Part shown: positions 11,278 through 23,147 of the stretch, one piece after another
How positions within the stretch are numbered: the stretch's first letter is position 1
Layout of the letters: every line of letters begins with the position of its first letter
Source of the DNA: Sambucus nigra
Taxonomy: Eukaryota; Streptophyta; Magnoliopsida; Dipsacales; Adoxaceae
Length of the DNA: 64,000 nucleotides
NCBI GenBank assembly: GCA_949130495.1
Contig: OX422207.1
Location: forward strand, 788,382,384 to 788,446,383
Reading direction: 5' to 3'
Program-made: the position numbers and the translations under genes
Notes under the pieces: model-generated
What the model was told of the DNA's origin: nothing
Database searches by the model: none
What the model saw: only the letters and a program-made list of their open reading frames with translations

Positions 11278-11278
<1 letters not shown>
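10102..11278. mobile_element. ninth copy of the palindromic MITE, split by a Tourist-like element
   Basis: The MITE left end (CTTTCTTGTGTGGACTACTC, CCGCATTTTAA) is at 10102-10136; the rest, TAAGAGTGCGGACCGGACAT through ATCCGTACAAGAGCATT, is at 11128-11278. The 5870-7218 copies show the uninterrupted order. It lies between a (TA)n tract and an (ATT)n tract. Confidence 0.75.
10137..11127. mobile_element. PIF/Harbinger (Tourist-like) non-autonomous element
   Basis: A 991-bp insert in the MITE, flanked by TAA at 10134-10136 and TAA at 11128-11130, the 3-bp target site of PIF/Harbinger transposons. Ends ACCCTCTGTTTGG and, inverted, GAACCTGTTTGG match the TGTTTGG style of Tourist termini. Subterminal parts repeat AAACAGG and AAAACTTG motifs. 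The centre holds (AC)n followed by (AT)n at about 10311-10400. No transposase. Confidence 0.75.
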
Positions 11279-11327
<49 letters not shown>

Positions 11328-11328
11328 G
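11278..11328. repeat. (ATT)n microsatellite
   Basis: About 50 bp of ATT units directly after the MITE end. Confidence 0.9.
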
Positions 11329-12041
11329 CACTTGACAAAATGTGAAAATATTACGAAAAAAGGACATTTAAAGATACTAAATATTCTTTTTTAACTTACC
11401 AAATGACTTTTAAGCCATATTCTTAGAGATGGTGAAAAATACACATTAGTACTTTATTTTTATCATTCTAAATATGCCTAAATGACCACATTAGATATTT
11501 TATAATTTACCATACCATATCCTAAAGGTGTTCTTTAAATTGGTGAAAAAATTAATATACCTACTTAAAATTGGCAAAGCGTAGTGTCTAAGTCTTTTCT
11601 TGTTAATAAATTTGTTTTCGAGTTATAATGAGTTTGTGTCTAAAGATTTTTTTATTCAATAACAAATCAATTTAAAACTCTTATTTTACTGAGCATGTCA
11701 TGTCCATTCGTTAATACACATTAATATGATGAACCATTTTAAATTGTACAGGATCGAGTTGACACATTAACTCAGTAACAACCCCAATTGAACCCATTCA
11801 TTTGTAAGCATTACTAAAACCCGTATTTATTAAATTTATTATAATCGATTAAACAATAAATTATATAAACTCTTTTGCAGATCCTAATATATTTCTTATT
11901 ACTCTAATTAATGAATTTTAATCACGGAGAGAATTAATGCCAAGCTCATTCGTTAACTATCTCATGTTGTCTGACCGACACTAATAGGACTCCAAACTTT
12001 TAAGGAATCGCGTATCAATAAATAACTCTATGTAACCATGT
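11329..12041. other. gene-free AT-rich stretch
   Basis: No recognisable coding sequence, RNA gene or transposon terminus seen. Confidence 0.4.
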
Positions 12042-12216
12042 ATGTTAGCTCAGTTGCTAAATCTTGGATTTTCTCTTCGGAAGTTGCCGATTCGAGTTCA
12101 TTCATAGCGTAGAGTAGGTGACAAATCTCTTGTACAAGTGTTTTTGAATAGAAGGATTACTCTCGAGGTACGCAAAACCTGATTCGGAAATCACCCATCA
12201 CTTGTCCAAAAAAAAA
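12042..12216 (+). mobile_element. tRNA-derived SINE
   Basis: A polymerase III A box (TTAGCTCAGTTG at 12045) is followed 44 bp later by a B box (GATTCGAGTTC at 12089), as in tRNA-derived plant SINEs. The body continues about 110 bp and ends in an A-run at 12208-12216. The roughly 175-bp length fits. Flanking target duplications were not clear. Confidence 0.7.
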
Positions 12217-12324
12217 TATTATATTGATTCTTGTTATATTACCCTAACTATCTCATTTTGACACTCTATATTAGCTATGTATCACTAACAAAATAAACAT
12301 ACGCCATTACACCTCATACTAGAC

Positions 12325-12875
12325 CTGTCAATGGATCGTGTCGAGTCATGTTCGTGTCGTTTTTTATCGTGTTCGGGTCTTATTGGGTTCGTGTCTAAAT
12401 GTGTGACTTTTTTATCTTGTGAAAAAATCATACCCAAACCCGACCCGTTATGTTATCGTTTCGTGTCGTGTTCACTCGTTAATACCCATTAAGATAATGA
12501 ATTATTTTTAATTGTATACAAGTTGACATATTATGTCATTTTTTAACGCAAATAGACACATTAATTCATTGACATTACTAAATCTTTCATTTAGTAAAAG
12601 TCATTATGATTAAATTAACATTATGCTACCTAAATTATTTAAAAGTTCCAAAAAAATATCTCATTTACTTAAATTAATGGGTCATAACGAGTTTTATCGG
12701 GTATTAATGGGTGAAGGGAGTCAACCCTAACCCAACCCGTTAACTATCGTGTCTTATCGGATTGACACCGATATGACCCGAACTTATTAAGGATCAACCC
12801 ATTAACTTACAACTTCGTATCAATTCGTATCATGTTATCCTACCGTGCGTCATTTTGCCGGATCAACCTAGCACG
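12325..12875. repeat. interspersed repeat of unclear class
   Basis: Begins CCTGTCAATGGATCGTGTC and is rich in GTGTCG, GACCCG and CCCATTAA motifs in both orientations, with an AT-rich centre. Such text is repetitive in many plant genomes, but no termini or target duplication could be fixed here. Confidence 0.35.
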
Positions 12876-13600
12876 GGAAAAAGGCTTAATTTACATTTAA
12901 AACTTGTACAGTACCACGGAACCTATAAATATCTAATTGATGCTGTTTGAGTCCACGGAATGTCTGTCTGTAAAAGAAAGCTGTATCTCACTAGAGAAAA
13001 AGACAACAAGAGTACAAACAACTCTGAGTTATCTCCAAGGTTGGTAATCATAATAAGCCAACAAGGTCGGGGCCACTGTTACTTGTCATTGAGCTAAAAT
13101 GGATGTGATCGACCGCCATAAAAGGGTAAAGAATATTTCCCGGAGATAAAGACAGCTAGAAATTGAAGCATCTTTTACGGCTTCTGGTTTGGGCCCAAAC
13201 TAGTCTCCTCATGCAACTCATCGAAGAGTTTAAATATTATGTGTCCCACTTGTCTTGCGTGCCCTGCCTTGCCTGTAATGAGATGTGAAAAATATCTCGT
13301 GCATAAAAAAACATTAATATTACACAATTCTAGTATGGACAGTCGTAACAAAAATCTTAAAAGATCCGTTAACAATACGAACACAAAATGATAAAAATCT
13401 TAACAATCTATGTTCACTTTTATCAGGTTAGTATTATCAGTTAGACTCATTATCTATTTAGGCCTTAAACCCATATGTTCAAATTGACCATTAAAACTAA
13501 GGCATGTGCGCATTCTCGGTTCGAAGGGAGCCTTTTCTCATTTCAAAATGCCAAATTTACTAAGACTAATTTAAGAAAATAAGTTTGAGAAATATATATA
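12876..13600. other. gene-free stretch
   Basis: No convincing coding sequence on either strand. A short open frame on the minus strand near 13175-13384 has no recognisable domain. Confidence 0.4.
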
Positions 13601-13611
13601 TATATATATAT

Positions 13612-13995
13612 TATATATATTAGATGTCCCTAACTTTTAAAGAAGTTCCACATAAATATAGAGAAAATTTGATAATTATGTGGAACTTCTTTAAAAAATT
13701 GATATATTAGATGTCCCTAACTTCTTTAAAATCAAATTTTTTCTAACTTTTAAAGAAGTTCCACATAATTATCAAATTTTCTCTATATTTATGTGGAACT
13801 TCTTTAAAAGTTAGAGACATCTAATATATAATATATATATATATATATAAAGAAGTTCCACATAATTACTTAAATCAAATTTTCTCTATATATTCTACAG
13901 AATCTTTTTATTTATATCTTGAAATATAACTTTTAAAGAAGTTCCACATAATTACTTAAATCAAATTTTCTTTATATATTCTACACAATCTTTTT
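13612..13995. mobile_element. palindromic MITE-like element plus partial tandem copies
   Basis: The arms TAGATGTCCCTAACTTTTAA (from 13621) and its inverse ending GAGACATCTAATATAT (about 13829) enclose a sequence that is itself made of the inverted motif AAAGAAGTTCCACATAA / TTATGTGGAACTTCTTT, present about four times. Two further partial copies of the AAGAAGTTCCACATAATTAC block follow at about 13850-13925 and 13929-13995 as a direct duplication. (TA)n tracts flank it. RNA of this region would fold into long hairpins. Confidence 0.6.
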
Positions 13996-14007
13996 ATTTA
14001 TATCTTG

Positions 14008-14046
<39 letters not shown>

Positions 14047-14049
<3 letters not shown>

Positions 14050-14311
14050 GGTATCTCTTTCTGTGACTCTGTCACGTGTCTCACCTATTTATTAAATCCA
14101 AACTATTAAGTTTCCACGTCCTTACATCTATAAGATAATAAATCACCTAGAAAATGAATAGTCTTCATTTTTCTGTATCAATTGAAGAGTCATCACTCTC
14201 TCATCTCTTTGTCTTCCCAACTCCCTAGAAAATTAGGGTTGCGGGAGAGAGCAAACCCTAATCGCCTTACTATTTGGTTTATGAGAGATGTAGAGACACA
14301 AAAAAGTACTA
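14047..14311. other. stretch between TA tract and Helitron
   Basis: Contains a CT-rich segment and AAACCCTAATCGCC text that resembles a plant 5' UTR, but no open gene follows; the Helitron starts at 14312. Confidence 0.3.
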
Positions 14312-14810
14312 TCTATATTATAAGATAGTGTTAATATATTTAATGCTTGTAGCCATGTGTTAATTCTCAGACACGTGGCTTGGCTTTAATGCTATTCTCA
14401 CACAAGTGTTAATATATTTAATGCTTGTAGTCATGTGCCAATCATATAAGAGGAGACACTTGTGTGACAATAGCATTAAACCTAAGCCACATTTCAAGCT
14501 GGTGTTAACAGACACCAAAATTATATTTAGGTATTAGATTAGATTTGTTATGTAGTTTCAATAGTTAAACTAAATGTTATAGTTTAAAAAATTCATAGAA
14601 AGTCGATTGGATTAACATTATTTCCACCCTCCCTTCCCTGATATGCATCCTATATTGTATTGTATTAGATGCTTTTGTATTTTTTTTCTTCTGCAGTTAT
14701 TATTACGAGATATGCCCTCGTATGACCGTACGTATCACATTCGAGTAATTGCAAACGCGTTAAAATAAGTTTTACAAACCGCTCGCGCATCGCGCGGGGT
14801 TTAAATCTAG
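14312..14810 (+). mobile_element. short non-autonomous Helitron
   Basis: The 5' end is TCTATATTATAAG preceded by A (14311). The 3' end is CGCTCGCGCATCGCGCGGGG, a GC hairpin, followed by TTTAAATCTAG and T (14811). TC start, hairpin just before a CTAG end and insertion between A and T are the diagnostic Helitron features. The 499-bp element also carries an internal inverted repeat (CACACAAGTGT and ACACTTGTGTG). No Rep/helicase gene. Confidence 0.85.
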
Positions 14811-15537
14811 TTAACTACTAAATCCCTTAAATATCTATCTATATATGATTACTTCATATGATAATCTTGTTCGTATCTTAAACTTATAAATTTTTTAATT
14901 ATTTAATGATAAATCCAAACAATACAAATAGACTTATTAATTATAATACACGTGTAATTGTATATATATTCATATGTAATTTTATTTACATTAATAAGTG
15001 TAATTATATCTCCATTCATGTGTCTACATTAATAAATGTAACACATATGGACTTACTGCAAAAATAATTTTTAACTTGCCCTTATTGTTAATTTCTAAGG
15101 AGTCTAAGGATTTGTCACCATTTTCCCTAAAAATAATTAGCTAACAAAGATTATATATAGCGAAAGTCTTTTTTTTCTAAAGAGTTAAAGATTATATTTA
15201 GCGAAAGCTTATTTTTTTTTAAATGTAGTTAAATCATTTTAGCTTCATAACAAAACGTTTTTTTTCCATATGGATACAATATTTCCCCGAAACGCTATTT
15301 GAATGTAGTTAATCAATTTGTTCCATAATTAATTTGATGTATATACCTATCATATTCGTTACCCCCATCCACATAGGGGGGAAGAAGAATGTATTCTTCC
15401 AAGCTAGTCGAGCGGCGTTTGAAATTTCAAGGAGGTGCGGGACAGAAGCTACCACTTCAAATTTAGTGTTAGAGGTAGAGGATATACTAAATAAACAAGT
15501 TTAGCGAAGGGAGAGGTGTTTTGGATAAGCTCATGCC
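14811..15537. other. unassigned sequence before hAT insertion
   Basis: AT-rich to about 15370, then less biased sequence that continues after the hAT element at 16609. The sequence on both sides of the hAT may be an older element or decayed gene; broken frames with no named domain were found. Confidence 0.35.
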
Positions 15538-16600
15538 CAGGGGCGGACCTAGGTGGTCCCGAAGGTGGGCGACCGCCCACCTAGATTTTTCGGAATTTTT
15601 TCCTTGGTATAGGCAAAAAAAATAACTTTTTGGACCGTTGTGTAAATTTTCATAGTGAAAGGCATCGAGTTTTTTGTCATTTCAAAATATTAGGGGAGAA
15701 AATGTAAATAAACTAAACCCAAATCATACCCACGCGCGTTTTATTCCTAGAAAAAGAACCCTAAGTAAGTCTCTCCTCTCACTCAGCCATTTTCTTCCTT
15801 ACATTCCCATACCTAACCAAAGAAAGAAAATGGCTGTAGCAGCCCCTTCCTTTTGCAGTGCCACCCAGTGCAGTGCCCCTTTTCTCTCCCTCTCTTGGCA
15901 CCGCCGATCGCCCCCTCCTCTGCTCCCAGTTCTCTTTTCTCGCTGCTCCAACTTCTCAGGCAACCTCTTTGCCCCCTTTCTCCGGCATAGGCGGCTCTTC
16001 CTCCGCTCCTATCAGAGCCTATGATTTTCATAGGTAACATTCTCCTCTTTATTTACTTTTCAGTTCATTTAAATGAATAAATGGTGGATGTTCTCTTGAT
16101 TAGATGATTAAATATTATGTTATATTAGTTTAATTAGATTACTTAATGTTTGAGTTCAATGTTTAAATTTTTTTGTTAAATGTTAAATGTTAAATTAGGT
16201 TATTAAAAATATTTAGGTTGTTGGGTTGTTTAAAAAATTTATTGGTTGTTAGAATGATTGAACTAAAATTTATTGGTAGTGAGAAATGATTAAACTAAAA
16301 AATTTCGGTCAATTGGTTTAATTTTTCAGTTCAATGTCAAATTTTGGTCACTTGGGTTGTCAAATTTTGCTGTAATTTTTGTTTTATGATATCTCATCGC
16401 AAAAATATAACTTGAATGAGTAATTGTTATAATACAACTTGAATAAGTATGTGTCGCTCAATTAATATATTTTCAGGACTAAAAAATTGCAAAAAACTAT
16501 AAATATCCCTAAAAAATCGCTTCAGGGGCTCCCGCCCCCGAATCCCCCGCACTACTCGAAAGTTCCGCACCCCCGACTAAAAATCCTGGGTCCACAAGTG
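15538..16600. mobile_element. hAT-type transposon with perfect 8-bp target duplication
   Basis: CTCATGCC is repeated exactly at 15530-15537 and 16601-16608. Ends CAGGGGCGGACC and, inverted, CACTTGTGGACC are hAT-like. The first 500 bp hold GC-richer sequence with an ATG at about 15831 in a favourable context (GAAAATGGC) opening a 63-codon Ser/Arg/Pro-rich frame starting MAVAAPSF; this may be the leader of the parent hAT gene or a captured piece of a host gene. No transposase domain. Confidence 0.85.
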
Positions 16601-16608
16601 CTCATGCC

Positions 16609-16803
16609 TTTGGGAAGCATTAAAGAGGTCAGGAAGATTCTGCGAAGGAAGACAATATAAAAAGGGTGAAGTCATAGTCTACACGAGTTACAACAAGGGT
16701 GATGCTTCGTTTAATATTATCATCAGACATAATAGAAGTCGAGTAAAAGTTTAGCTATCGGAGGTGGTGAAAGGAATAGTGAAAATATGAAGAAGAAGAA
16801 GAA

Positions 16804-16865
<62 letters not shown>

Positions 16866-17460
16866 AGAAGAAGGGGAAGAAGAAGAAGAAGAACAAACAT
16901 TTAAGCATATAGAGACAGTGATCCTATGTATGTAACATGAGAGACATGTTGGTTATGTGGGGGATATGAAAAAAGTGCAGGAAGTTCAATAAGTCATGTC
17001 ATATATTCAAGGAGTTGCCCTTCGTCATCATCCACCATTAATATTCAAGTTGCTCAGACTTCACGGGTGGGCCTTATCAGTTATGACGATTCATGCATTA
17101 CTAGAATAAAGTTCTTCCAGAAAGCATTATTGGGAAGGTTGGTAGACCGAAAATATCGCTACCGTCCATGAATAAGATGACATAGTGGGCTAAAGAGAGA
17201 TGGAACCAAACGAACAGAATCAAATACGTAATCTTAATTCATCCCTCTTCTTGATCGTGTTTTCCTCAACTCAAGAGGTGGACAAAATTTTGGATGTAAA
17301 GAGCTAGATATTTTACAGAGAAGACGTGTGTTTATAGTGATGGCACCCTCAAGCAGGCTACACCCAGCCGCCAAGAATTCCGAACTTCCAATGGATTCGA
17401 CTAATGGGTCTTACCCTACACTTTTGGTATGAATATGTATTTAGATCCACAGGGGAGAAA
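16609..17460. other. unassigned sequence between hAT and copia LTR
   Basis: Continues the sequence interrupted by the hAT. Contains a GAA microsatellite at 16789-16893 but no recognisable gene. Confidence 0.35.
16789..16893. repeat. (GAA)n microsatellite
   Basis: About 105 bp of GAA units with a few GGA interruptions. Confidence 0.9.
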
Positions 17461-17681
17461 TGTGGAAGATATTTAAAATAAGATAATAATAAGCAGTTGG
17501 TGGAAAAGGTGCCATAGGCTTAGCCATTATTTGTGAATGGTTTGATTAATTTAATCAAGAACTCTGACTTCACACATATATATATACTACACACTAAACC
17601 ATTGTTACAGTTGTAAAAAAATAAACTAATTATGGTAAATGTGTTATAACATAGTATAAAAACTATTTAGCTATCCCAATA
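17461..17681 (-). repeat. 3' LTR of the copia element
   Basis: Read on the minus strand, the 221-bp segment starts TATTGGGATAGC (probably a mutated TGTTGGGATAGC) and ends ATCTTCCACA. Immediately upstream is the polypurine tract TTGAGGGGGC, which also overlaps the end of pol. Boundaries are inferred from these signals, as no second LTR is in view. Confidence 0.6.
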
Positions 17682-19198
17682 TGCCCCCTCAAGCGAGATG
17701 GAGGGTAATCAAGAGTGATCTTGGTGACAAGATAATCAAATCGAGGATGAGATAGAGGCTTAGTCAAGATATCTGCAGTTAGTTCTTCAGTAGGAACATA
17801 TCTCACTTCAATTTTTTTAGCTTGTACCTTTTCTCTAACATAATGAACATCAAGTTCAATGTGTTTAGTTCTTGAATGGAACATAGGATTAGAAGCTAAA
17901 GACTTATCTCCTAAATTATCACACCAAAGCACAGCATGTGTTAGAAGAGAAAGTTCAATTTTCTTTAGTAAAGACCATAACAACACTAGCTTAGTTGCAG
18001 TAGAGGCTAGGCACCTATATTCAGATTTTGTGTTGGACCTTGCAACAACATTTTTGCTTTTGGGACGACCAATTGACGGGATTTCCCCCTAGAAAGACAC
18101 AATAGCCACTTGTAGACTTTCTATCATCGATGTTACATGTCCAGTCAACATCTGAATAACCTTCCAAAAGCAAGTGAGTAGATGGCTTGAAATGGAGACC
18201 AAGACCAATGGTGCCTTTAAGATATCTTAGTACACGTTTGCAAGCATTCCAATGAGCAACTATAGGCTATTTGAGAAACTGACTCACTTATTAAGTGGGA
18301 ATGAAATTTCAGGTCTTGTCATTGTGAGATATTGAAGAGCACCAATAGTACTTCTATAAAGTGTTGGCTGATAAAAATTAGAACTATATTCAGTAAAAAA
18401 TTTGCATCGAGTATCATAGGTGTAGGAAAAGGCTTGGAGTTGATTATGTTGGTTCAGTGAGAAGATTTAAAGTGTATTTATCTTGAGTGAGATGGTGACC
18501 AGAAGTTGTTCTATGTGCTTCAAAACCAATAAAATAGTCAATTGAGCCTAGGGTCTTCAAAGAAAACTGCGTATTCAAATCGGTAATCACCTTTTAGATA
18601 TCTTTATCATTCTCTCCCATAATAAGGATATCATAAATGTATACTAAAAGAAGTAGCAATCTTCCTTCAACTTTATAAAACAATAAGGAGTTTTCTGAAA
18701 CTGAGTTTTGAAACCTTCATTGTATAAGGACTCCTTTGAGTCTGCAAACCATGCTCGAGCGGCTTGTTTAAGTCCATAAAGAGCTTTCCTGAGCTTGCAA
18801 ACATAGGTTGGTTTATTAAAATCAATAAAACCTTTAAGTTGAACCATAGAAACTGTTTGTTGCAAATCACCATTTATAAAAGCATTATTTATATCAATTT
18901 TCTTAATATCCCACCCTCGTGAAACAGTAATAGTAAACACTACCCGAATTGTTAAAGCTTTCAATGCCAAGCTGAATGTTTGAGAAAAATCAATGCTTGG
19001 TGTTTGTTGAAACCCTTTTGCCATCAATCTAGCTTTGAACTTATCAACCCATCCATCTGCCTTGAACTTTGTCATAAACACCCACTTGTTTGAAACCAAA
19101 GACACCCTTTCAGTAAAAGGCACTAAACAGAAAGTATCATTGTTCATTAGAGCCTTGTATTCAAGTGTCATAGCTTCAAACCACCTAGGATTTTCCAT
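17682..19198 (-). pseudogene. copia reverse transcriptase and RNase H
   Basis: The 184-codon frame 18644-19198 starts with ENPRWFEAM and contains NKWVFMTKFKADG, DFSQTFSLALKALTIR, IDINNAFINGDL and LRKALYGLKQAARAWF, the N-terminal copia RT motifs. After a frameshift the catalytic YVDD box is degraded to YIYDILI near 18625. RT-RNase H linker text (GCSDVDW-like, then STSGYC) is readable near 18130-18180, and 17663-17986 encodes the RNase H end with LWCDNLGDKSLASNPMFHSR, HIELDVHYVREKV and ADILTKPL. Several stops and frameshifts make it non-functional. Confidence 0.85.
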
Positions 19199-19559
19199 TG
19201 CTCTCTCAACTAATGTTGGTTCCTAAAACTCTTCAGGTTTGGTTAGGGTAAAAACTTTGGGTTTGGTAATGCCAACTTTGGCTCTTGTGATCATAAGGTG
19301 AGTATTGGTTAGATTTTGGCTCTGATGAGTGTGTACATGGGGTGACAAAGGATGGTCTAAGTTTTAATTTTGGTGAGGTAAGGAATTTGAGGTTTGTGGC
19401 TGGTTTGGGATTAGTGAGTTCAGGTTTGGACACACAGCAATAGGAGGTGTTTGAGTTATATGCGTGTCAGATGAAGGGGAAACTGTTTCTGTGGGTGTTT
19501 GAAATATAAGAGTTGCACGAGTGACATTAGATATAGTAGGAATGATAAAGGAATGATGA

Positions 19560-19709
19560 TTATACTGATGAGCAAAAGATAAAAAAATCATACGAATTTG
19601 ACTTTCCTGATGAATTTTTGACAAATAAAGATTTGTAAGGAAATTCGTGCTCATTAAACCTGACAATCTTTGCAATATAAATTCTACCCGTTGGTGCTAA
19701 ACACCCATA
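19560..19709 (-). pseudogene. copia integrase C-terminal part, left side of the insertion
   Basis: The minus strand encodes YGCLAPTGRIYIAKIVRFNE followed by HEFPY, the conserved end of copia integrase. It joins exactly to the DY codons at 24816 across the 5.1-kb insertion. To 19200 follows the poorly conserved Ser/Pro/Thr-rich spacer between integrase and RT. Confidence 0.8.
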
Positions 19710-22700
19710 TGTGACACCCCACCTAATAAAATACCGGGAGATCACTCCTGTACCAAATTAAAACAGGAGTCACATATGGTTCATTCTTAGCATCACTGTG
19801 AAAAACGTTGCTAATGCCGTTTAATACAAGATTAAACTGTATAAGCAACTCCGAGATGTTTGTTGAAGAAACCCTTTTCTTTAGAAAATATAAATGATAA
19901 ACAACAAGATGTGTTTACAAAAACTTATGTACGAGAATAATCAAGACTTTGTAATCAGTTTTAAAACTAAGACAGTTTCAAAAATTCAGCACACTATAGA
20001 ATGAGATGAGTAGATGAAGATAATCAGAACACACAGTTTTTAACGTGGTAAAACCTCTCCCAATAGAGGAAACATCCACGGTGACTTCTAAGTCACGAAA
20101 GTAAAAATCCACTAACAACAAATAGCAGTTACAAACAATACAACATACATGCACACAAATCAACCTATTCTAAGTTTAGGAATATACCCCACTTGGTGTC
20201 CTTCTAACTTCTTATAGATCTGATTGTTGATGATGTTCTTCCAGTTTGATAACTTCCTTTTGCTTTAGATTCCTTGTGTCGACTCAATAATCTTTGATCT
20301 TATTCACAACACTTCCAGTGTAGTAGTGTGTTAAGTGTTTGTGATGTGATTCCTATCAATATGCATGAACTCACACACACTTAGTTTTACAGACAGTCCT
20401 AGAAAATTACATATAAAGACTATATGCTGTGATTTTCTTTTCTTTCTTTCTTACAGCACTTGAAACCTTTTTGACCTTTAATATATCCCAGATTCCACGG
20501 AAATCTTGCTTCAAAATCGGTCAAGACCTTAATCAATCTCTGTTTTAAAAATATTTTTGAGATTGAAAATCTCCAAGTGTGAATCCAACTAGGTCAAGGT
20601 TAAGTTTCGTAAGAATAGAAACCATAAAACATTTACAAAACTAAAACAATAAAGACTTTCTTAAATCGAGAAAGAAACATGCAGATCTAGTGAAATATAA
20701 CATGCAAAGTGTAGATCTACAATTTCTATGAAGAAGAAATACAGATCTTCACACGAATGTTTAAGTTGGTAATAAGATCACTAATCAAGAGGTTACAGCT
20801 TCAATATGAACAAACCAGTAACACCACTCTCTCTCAAACACTCAAGGTTGTGTTTGGGGTTTTTAATATACGAAGGTTTAAATCAGATTTGAAGTGTTTA
20901 GGGTTAGGGTTAGGGTTTGGCTAACACAGTTTTCCCTTTCTCTCTCTTCTCTTTTCTCTCTTCTCTCTCACTTCTCTCTTCTCTCTATTTTTTTCTCTCA
21001 GAAATGACGACTGCCAAAAGTCTTGAAAGGTTGAGAATTAGAGGGCTTTTATAGGAGTGGAGGAAGGTTCTGGATAGTCGAAGGCAATCAAGGGTTGAGA
21101 TTAGGTCTTCCTAATATTGACTTGATCCAAGGGTTATAAAATAGTAGTGGTTAAGACGAATGTGATTGGTCCAAAGAGATAGCACAAGGATAGGTTTAAA
21201 ACACATGCAGGCCATCGATAAGGATTGATCTAACGATCAGCAAACCACCAGGCAACGCTCTCACATAACAAACACAAATTGATGCATCAGGAACGTGACA
21301 AGTGTTGGCATATAAGTGGCTTGCAAATGCGCGTCAAAAATAATTACAGGCAGCACCCTGAAGTCTCTAGCGCATTACATTCTACCCAATCAAACATTCC
21401 AATGAAAAATGAATTTTTCAAAATACCATATTAACCCCACAAATTTTATAATCACACTTTTATTAATGAAAACATTATTTTAAAAATGTTTAAAAATTCC
21501 TAAAAAATTATTAAAACAACATTTTAAGGGGAAATTAACATACAATCAATTTTAAGCAATATATACACATGTATGCACTTCTAATGTGTGTAGTGTGATT
21601 CAATTTATACCTTCTTGGATCATTGAAGAGGATTAGAGAGAATAATTCTAAGGTTCTTTGGATTCTAGGTTAGACAACCAATTTTGTCACTATTTCCAAA
21701 TTAGTTGAACACTTATACAGTATAGACTTAAGTAAGTCAAAGGTATAAGGTGCTTCACACTGTCGAAAACCAAATTAACTACTAATAACCTATTAGGTTG
21801 GCGTCAAAATTTTTATTTAACTAATCTTTTTAAACAAACTAACTAAGTAAAACCATCGCACAATTTAAATAAATGAAACTGAAAAGAAATAAAATAACCG
21901 ATCACTCGGTTCAACAATAATACAATTAGAATGAATGCCGCACTAAAAGGCGGTAAAAGAATAAATAAATGCAATTAGGCTTTTACCCGAGTGTTATAGA
22001 GTACCTCCTATCTAGATTACAAGGATAGAAGCGTCTACGGTGAATCACCATGCATCCACAGCTGCTGCAGCCGACGTCTGACTCGGAGAAATCAGCATCC
22101 AGGCGTCCTTGTGTCTGGACACCTATATATATTTATATATATAATATATAGCAAGAAAGGGAAAATAGGAAAATGGGTCAGAGCCTGAGTTGTAAAAATA
22201 TTTTTCAAGTGCATAAATGCCATTTTTATAAAAATGTGTTTTACCTCATATTTAAGTTGGTATCGCACTCCCATGAGATACCCCTTGCCTCTCTTCTAAT
22301 AGTGCACACCTAACCATCTGTTTAAAACATCTTAGTTAAGCTACCCCGCTTAACTAATCTAATTCACCCGTCTTCTAGAAACCTCGACATCCCGAGTACT
22401 AAGGGCTAAACTTCTCTCCATTCTCAACACTGCACTGCGTTCGTACGTGGGGCGGCGTCTCGTGAAGCGAAATCCAAACAAGGACCCCCCCCCGATACAC
22501 TACTGCTCGTCAGCGTCGATCGACGAGATCCATTAGACCCTCAACACGTAACGTATATAAATATATGTATATATATCCACATAATTATTTACGTTCATAT
22601 TCCTTTTTTATATACATATCACTTTTTGAGTCCGGATATAATCTCCCGGAATGAGAATTTAAATCTATCTTTCTATTATCTCTCTACTCTACTATAGATA

Positions 22701-23114
22701 TATATTATCTTGTTCTAAGTAGTATACCATACACATCGGTATAATAACCATCTCAATAATATACCATACACACCAGTATAATAACCATCACAACGAGCTA
22801 TAACTCGAGGATGCGATCTCTCAATGCTATTATCTTCCAGGGCATCACTCACATACCATCCTAAGGACCACCGGTAGGAATAAATGTCACTACTTCGTGG
22901 TCAAAACCAAATCACAACGTCTGGGAAGCGGTCATAGTTCCTAACAGACAATTACACGAAACATACCCACCACGTCTCACCCCTAATAAAAATCACACAA
23001 TATAACAATGGACGACTATGACCTGGGGACTATCCACACCCTACTCCTCAAGCCAGGGGCTCACCCTCATCGCGCAACTTCCCATGATAGCATTAGAGGG
23101 GGTATGCTTCACAC

Positions 23115-23147
<33 letters not shown>

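Noticed and set aside
13175..13384. Minus-strand 69-codon frame as a small gene
   Set aside because: No family resemblance, no promoter or splice context, AT-rich surroundings.
16723..16908. Poly-Phe frame on the minus strand
   Set aside because: Translation of the GAA microsatellite.
20896..20930. TTTAGGGTTAGGGTTAGGG-like text suggesting an interstitial telomere
   Set aside because: Only about three imperfect units; likely chance or common AAACCCTA promoter-type text in an LTR.
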